Assembly (NCBI GenBank): GCA_026770585.1
Contig: MU646489.1
Span: forward strand, 45,147 to 56,169
Length of the DNA: 11,023 nucleotides
Source: Baffinella frigidus
Taxonomy: Eukaryota > Cryptophyceae > Cryptomonadales > Baffinellaceae
Direction of reading: 5' to 3'
Under the pieces are notes generated by a model that saw only the letters and a program-made list of their open reading frames with translations, had not been told where the DNA came from and searched no databases. Positions 9,701-11,023 of the stretch are shown in pieces. Each line of letters opens with the position of its first letter. Within the stretch, counting starts at the first letter, position 1. Position numbers and translations under genes: made by a program.

Positions 9701-10406
9701 TTTAGGGTGCCGCGATGCTACCAGGAGCCGGTGTTCCCCCACGCCAGAGGGCTGGCGTGGGGGAACACCTACCACGCCAGAGGGCTCGAGGGAAACCAAC
9801 GTCTTATCCACGCCAGATCTGGCGTCGTTGACTTAAGTTTTCGGGGGATTTCCCCTGAAGATGTCAAAAGTGGATGTTTCGAGCCCTCTGGCGTGGCCGC
9901 ACGATCGCAATGTACGTGCTTGTCAGGTTTCGAGTCTCGAGGACTGGAGGTTTCGAGTCTTCAGGTTTCGAGCCTGGAGGCCAGCTCACGAGCTGGCGTG
10001 TCACGTGATCACTTAACCATGTTTTCGCTAATCCTCACGCCCTAGGTGGACCTCCACTTAAGTCCTAAGTGACCCTCTCGCCTAGAGATCAGCTCACACG
10101 CTAATCCTGAAACCCGCGTCTCACCAGGCGAGGAAATGCGAGGTGGGTCTCACTCTGTCCCACTCGCGAACCCTCCGTGGCGTTTTTAGAAGGTGCGGTG
10201 CACACTCTGGACGGTGTGGTGTGGACACTCTAGAATCGGTGCTTTCGCGAGTCCTGAAGCCCGATTCTCAATTCAGGCGAGGAAATGCTAAGTGGGGGAA
10301 ATGCTAAGTGGACATCGCCTAGAGGTCAGCTCACACGCTAATCCTGAAACCCGTGTCTCGGCAGGCGAGGAAGTGCAAGTTTGCGGAGCGCCTCATGCTT
10401 CACCTG
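6513..10406 (+). CDS. Multi-exon gene for a three-repeat helical (MLLE-like?) protein, 3' end not resolved
   Basis: Model: join of 6513-6732, 7395-7556, 8354-8430, 9533-9634 and 10365-10406, with phases 1,1,0,0, giving 201 residues so far. After a flexible N-terminus (about 30 residues) the protein has three similar helical units, at about residues 32-73, 86-128 and 136-182. Each follows the plan L..L....R.PLL..VL.SD.PL..LLR.V..EQL. In spacing of Leu, Pro and the acidic residue this resembles MLLE/PABC peptide-binding domains, but the family's KITGMLLE core is not present, so the link is tentative. Extra copies of exons 3 and 4 between 8546 and 9362 may be cassette exons or relics. The end of the gene lies beyond 10406. 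Confidence 0.55.
6839..6905. repeat. Duplicated segments in right-gene intron 1
   Basis: The 25-base block AAAAAACAGCGCGACACAAC-CTGTG (6839-6863) recurs unchanged at 7148-7172. Overlapping it are two tandem 25-base units AACCTGTGAC(A/C)CCCTTCAAC-ATACC (6856-6880 and 6881-6905). Confidence 0.85.
7112..7141 (+). pseudogene. Decayed duplicate of the exon 2 acceptor junction
   Basis: CCCATCTCTCCTGCGGCGG-AATCTC matches CCCATCTCTCCTGCGGCAG-AATCCC at the real junction (7377-7402), but the AG is mutated to GG and the exon part is lost. Confidence 0.7.
7179..7338. mobile_element. Foldback element 6 in right-gene intron 1
   Basis: TTGAACCCATCC (7179-7190) pairs with GGATGGGTTGAA (7327-7338). Inside, arms of about 46 bases around GCAAAT(C/T)GGA and ACGGG pair across a ten-base loop near 7255-7264. 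Total length is 160, like the elements in the left gene. It sits shortly before the exon 2 acceptor. Confidence 0.75.
7395..7556 (+). CDS. Right gene exon 2: second helical repeat
   Basis: The acceptor is CTCTCCTGCGGCAG. The first two bases complete a Glu codon begun in exon 1. The exon reads SLRLDAGVLQAEGEALCALL, PPADRDALIALVLASDAPLP and SLLRLVAREQLQD, ending at GACG|GTGCGC (phase 1). If that donor is not used, a TAG follows four codons later (7565), so a two-exon gene of 131 residues is the alternative. The very GC-rich codon use differs from the flanking repeats. Confidence 0.65.
7614..7780 (+). repeat. Degenerate CCCTAAA tract in right-gene intron 2
   Basis: Variants of AAACCCTA and AAACTCTA run for about 165 bases shortly after the exon 2 donor, C-rich on the plus (sense) strand. 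Confidence 0.8.
7836..7960. mobile_element. Foldback element 7
   Basis: Arms 7836-7871 and 7925-7960 pair at about 32 of 36 positions (CTAGCTCTGCCTGAGTTT against its complement). A third, direct copy of TTTCTAGCTCTGC follows at 7961-7973, as if the element had duplicated or captured its flank. Confidence 0.8.
7961..8098 (+). repeat. Dispersed repeat R, copy 1
   Basis: Shared with 10622-10771 in the opposite orientation. Common blocks are GACTATTCTCAAG(G/T)TGAC, GCGGTAC(A/G)AATCCGTCAAC, GAGCCCGGG and CACCAAATTGG. No coding frame is conserved. Confidence 0.75.
8141..8263. repeat. 39-40 base tandem repeats with TTCGCGAA palindromes
   Basis: Units at 8141-8180, 8181-8219 and from 8220 share TCAT(T)CCTAACGTGGTTCGCGAA and GGG..TTGACG. 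The third contains a perfect 16-base palindrome GTGTTTCGCGAAACAC (8248-8263). A further copy of GTTTCGCGAAACAGGGGTTCGGACG lies at 8340-8364 and forms the acceptor of exon 3. Confidence 0.75.
8354..8430 (+). CDS. Right gene exon 3: first half of third helical repeat (copy A1)
   Basis: The acceptor TTTCGCGAAACAG lies in a repeat unit. Two leading bases complete a Gly codon from exon 2, then the frame reads VRTLHRDGARLVESLSFELR and EPLLE, with donor CTCGAG|GTCTGT (phase 0). A later AG (8372) would give phase 2 and not fit exon 2. Near-identical sequence at 8691-8741 and weaker ones at 8546-8578, 8875-8893 and 9003-9053 are its duplicates. Confidence 0.5.
8477..8508. repeat. ACCCGGAA-TAAGCTG-TTTCGGGT motif, copy 2
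   Basis: Same block as at 5331-5362, with CAGACCCGGAATAAGCTG followed by TTTCGGGTTGCTGG. Copy 3 lies at about 8772-8803 in the neighbouring tandem unit. Confidence 0.7.
8546..8578 (+). pseudogene. Partial copy of exon 3 end with donor
   Basis: TCTTTCGCGCTTGGCGAACC followed by CCTCCTCGAG|GTCTCT preserves SFALGEPLLE and a donor, without the exon start. A shorter trace is CGACCCCTCCTGGAG|GTCGCG ending at 8893. Confidence 0.65.
8691..8741 (+). CDS. Possible cassette exon A2, near-identical to exon 3
   Basis: After TTCATGGGGAG the frame reads PRLVESLSFELREPLLE and ends CTCGAG|GTCTGT, with both ends in phase 0. Almost every base matches exon 3 (8380-8430). Because both boundaries are phase 0 it could be skipped, or added between exons 3 and 4, without a frameshift. 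The acceptor lacks a good pyrimidine tract, so a relic is also possible. Confidence 0.35.
9003..9053 (+). pseudogene. Diverged exon 3 copy A3
   Basis: After GATGAGGAG the frame reads ARVVARLCLERHESSSL, aligning with ARLVESLSFELREPLLE, but the conserved PLLE and donor have changed (CTA|GTTGTT). It is probably non-functional. Confidence 0.55.
9117..9197 (+). pseudogene. Exon 4 copy B1 without a donor
   Basis: CCCTAACCCTCGACAG precedes VLSQSDEALPLLLRAVHQEQ and LPAITLQ. The acceptor is a telomere-like tract. After CAG the sequence turns into ACACCTACACGCC repeats, and no GT donor is present. Confidence 0.7.
9198..9276 (+). repeat. Degenerate CCCTAAA-type tract before exon copy B2
   Basis: CCCCTAAACCAC, CCTAAACCATGAACCC and similar variants, C-rich on the sense strand, leading into GGACAG. 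Confidence 0.6.
9282..9362 (+). pseudogene. Exon 4 copy B2 without a donor
   Basis: Reads VLSQSDAAHSLLLRTVHQEQ and LPAITLQ, then a His codon and TGA. It has a good acceptor but no donor. It is followed by the AT-rich tail of the 310-base unit. Confidence 0.7.
9420..9525 (+). repeat. Degenerate CCCTAAA-type tract before exon 4
   Basis: ACCACAAACCCTAAACCCCTAAA and variants with A-rich interruptions (AAAAACCCC, AAAATCAATTTAAAA), ending at CCCCGTCTGCAG. Confidence 0.65.
9533..9634 (+). CDS. Right gene exon 4: second half of third helical repeat (copy B3)
   Basis: The acceptor is AACCCCGTCTGCAG. The 34 codons read VLSQSDAPLPLLLRAVHQEQ and LAAMTLQRAIRCHQ, ending at CACCAG|GTACCT. Both ends are phase 0. 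Joined to exon 3 the peptide aligns with exon 2 around the shared VL.SDAPLP.LLR.V..EQL. It is the only one of three copies with a donor, so I take it as the working exon. Confidence 0.65.
9678..9706 (+). repeat. Short GGGTTTAGGG tract in right-gene intron 4
   Basis: Three to four G-rich units (AGGGTTCAGGGTTCAGGG and on). This is one of only two tracts that are G-rich on the sense strand; both lie just after a donor. Confidence 0.6.
9730..9769. repeat. Perfect 17-base hairpin
   Basis: GGTGTTCCCCCACGCCA (9730-9746) pairs perfectly with 9753-9769 around a six-base loop, GAGGGC. It shares ACGCCAGAGGGC with the larger inverted repeat beside it. Confidence 0.9.
9772..9896. mobile_element. Foldback element 8 with perfect 18-base ends
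   Basis: CCACGCCAGAGGGCTCGA (9772-9789) is repeated inverted at 9879-9896. A perfect inner palindrome CGCCAGATCTGGCG lies near 9817-9830, and GGGGATTTCCCC near 9844-9855. A small non-autonomous element is likely. Confidence 0.75.
9920..9998. repeat. Short tandem AGGTTTCGAG repeats and GCCAGCTC hairpin
   Basis: AGGTTTCGAG(T/C)CT occurs three times between about 9924 and 9976, followed by GCCAGCTC-AC-GAGCTGGC. Confidence 0.6.
10078..10142 (+). pseudogene. Duplicate of exon 5 acceptor junction (copy 1)
   Basis: This 65-base block repeats 10315-10379 with few differences. It carries CCCGCGTCTCACCAG|GCGAGGAAATGCGAG, then GTGGGT. The frame reads ARKCE before losing similarity. It could give a five-codon exon, but is more likely a relic. 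Confidence 0.7.
10262..10311 (+). pseudogene. Duplicate of exon 5 acceptor junction (copy 2), with stop
   Basis: CCGATTCTCAATTCAG|GCGAGGAAATGC-TAA keeps the acceptor and four codons and then stops. The end GGGGAAATGCTAAGTGG is itself tandemly duplicated (about 10280-10311). Confidence 0.65.
10365..10406 (+). CDS. Right gene exon 5
   Basis: The acceptor is CCCGTGTCTCGGCAG. The frame, phase 0 from exon 4, reads ARKCKFAERLMLHL, an amphipathic basic helix continuing TLQRAIRCHQ. The donor CACCTG|GTACAG is possible. If it is not used, the frame continues VQNPHLLATEPP to a TAG at 10443 that lies inside the terminal repeat of the next foldback element, giving a possible C-terminus. Confidence 0.55.
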
Positions 10407-10429
10407 GTACAGAATCCCCACCTCCTAGC

Positions 10430-10617
10430 TACTGAACCTCCCTAGCGTGCCTTTCGAATTCCTCCTGGCCCGAATCAGACCCGGGGTTGGGTCACACAAA
10501 AAGAATTTTCACAACTTTGGACATAATTCTTCGACGGAATTGACTTTTATCCTGTTTACAACCAGGATTTAAAAGTCTGCTAGGAAAAATCGAAAGGCAC
10601 GCCAGCGAGGTTCAGTA
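10430..10617. mobile_element. Foldback element 9
   Basis: TACTGAACCTC-CT-GCGTGCCTTTCGA (10430-10457) pairs with its inverse at 10590-10617 with few mismatches; length 188. It begins in or directly after exon 5. Confidence 0.8.
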
Positions 10618-10621
10618 AAGC

Positions 10622-10771
10622 GATGTCTCCGTCTATTTCGGCGCACCAATTTGGTGACCCCGGGCTCTTTTCCGCTCCACAGTTGACGGATTCGTACCGC
10701 AGACCCGGCATGTCTGTCAACTTGAGAATAGTCCGTGAACCTGAGTGAGGTGGAGCTAGGACTCCTTACCA
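10622..10771 (-). repeat. Dispersed repeat R, copy 2 (inverted)
   Basis: Reverse complement of 7961-8098 with moderate divergence (CACCAAATTGGTG, GAGCCCGGGG, GCGGTACGAATCCGTCAAC and GACTATTCTCAAG in order). As with copy 1, a foldback element lies on one side. Confidence 0.75.
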
Positions 10772-11023
10772 GTCAACGCCCTATGCGGAGGGGGGGGGGC
10801 TGAACCCCTATCAACCCCCGGGGCTCCTGCGCAGAAAATTCTAAACCCGAAAACCGAAACCCAAATCCCGAAACCCCAAACTCCAAACCCCAAACCCCAG
10901 GGGGGGAACCCCAAACGCAGAACGGCCCCAACCCTGCAACCGCGGGGAAGGGGGGGGGGGGGGGGGAGGAGCCGGTTGTGCGGGCGGCGTCCTTGGGTGC
11001 CAGCGCGGCGGGGGGGGGGGGGG
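10772..11023 (+). repeat. Degenerate CCCAAA/CCCGAAA tract and poly-G runs
   Basis: From about 10838 to 10921 the sequence is AAACCCGAAAACCGAAACCC and variants, C-rich on the plus strand. G runs occur at about 10791-10799, 10950-10966 and at the window end (13 or more). Between them a GC-rich stretch (10967-11010) might be coding but has no splice support. Long G runs may be miscounted. Confidence 0.6.

Noticed and set aside
10950-11023. Poly-G runs as a regulatory or quadruplex element
   Set aside because: Runs of 13 or more G at a window end are prone to sequencing or assembly error, so I do not draw a function from them.

Overview
The window is eukaryotic nuclear DNA, not bacterial. It has no long intact reading frame, but many short coding blocks sit between good GT-AG splice sites in matching phase, and there are many degenerate telomere-type TTTAGGG/CCCTAAA tracts and small foldback elements. 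The TTTAGGG-type motif, GC-rich codon choice and GTGAGC/GTGCGC-like donors suggest a green alga, perhaps a prasinophyte. That is a guess; no marker gene proves it.

I read the window as two genes transcribed away from each other from a shared interval at about 6242-6512. The left gene is on the minus strand, with nine exons: 6241-6213, 6057-5799, 3669-3589, 2926-2861, 2553-2497, 1564-1434, 666-604, 394-322 and 35-1, running off the left edge. All eight junctions keep the reading phase. The product (264 residues in the window) has a disordered Gly/Arg/Lys-rich N-terminus, a middle part I do not recognise, and a Tudor-like fold assembled across the last three exons. The right gene is on the plus strand, with at least five exons: 6513-6732, 7395-7556, 8354-8430, 9533-9634 and 10365-10406. 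Its phases also match. It encodes three consecutive helical repeats of about 45 residues, distantly reminiscent of MLLE/PABC domains.

The most striking property is in the introns. Most internal exons are accompanied by one to three truncated or decayed duplicates of their own exon-intron boundary, splice site included. The same introns hold telomere-like tracts, mostly C-rich on the transcribed gene's sense strand. Because the two genes diverge, this puts G-rich tracts on the left and C-rich tracts on the right of the plus strand.

Region by region: 1-1750 holds the 3' part of the left gene with duplicated exon ends; 1750-2500 is intron with GC-rich satellite-like repeats and a CCCTACA minisatellite; 2500-3700 holds exons 3-5, a 300-base telomere-like intron and copies of exon 3; 3700-5800 is one large intron with a run of five foldback elements; 5800-6750 holds the first exons of both genes and the shared promoter; 6750-7400 is an intron with a foldback and duplicated segments; 7400-10410 holds right-gene exons among repeated copies of themselves; 10410-11023 is a foldback element, an inverted copy of a repeat from 7961-8098, C-rich telomere-like sequence and poly-G runs.

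All gene models come from reading splice signals and phase by eye. No homology search or transcript data were available.
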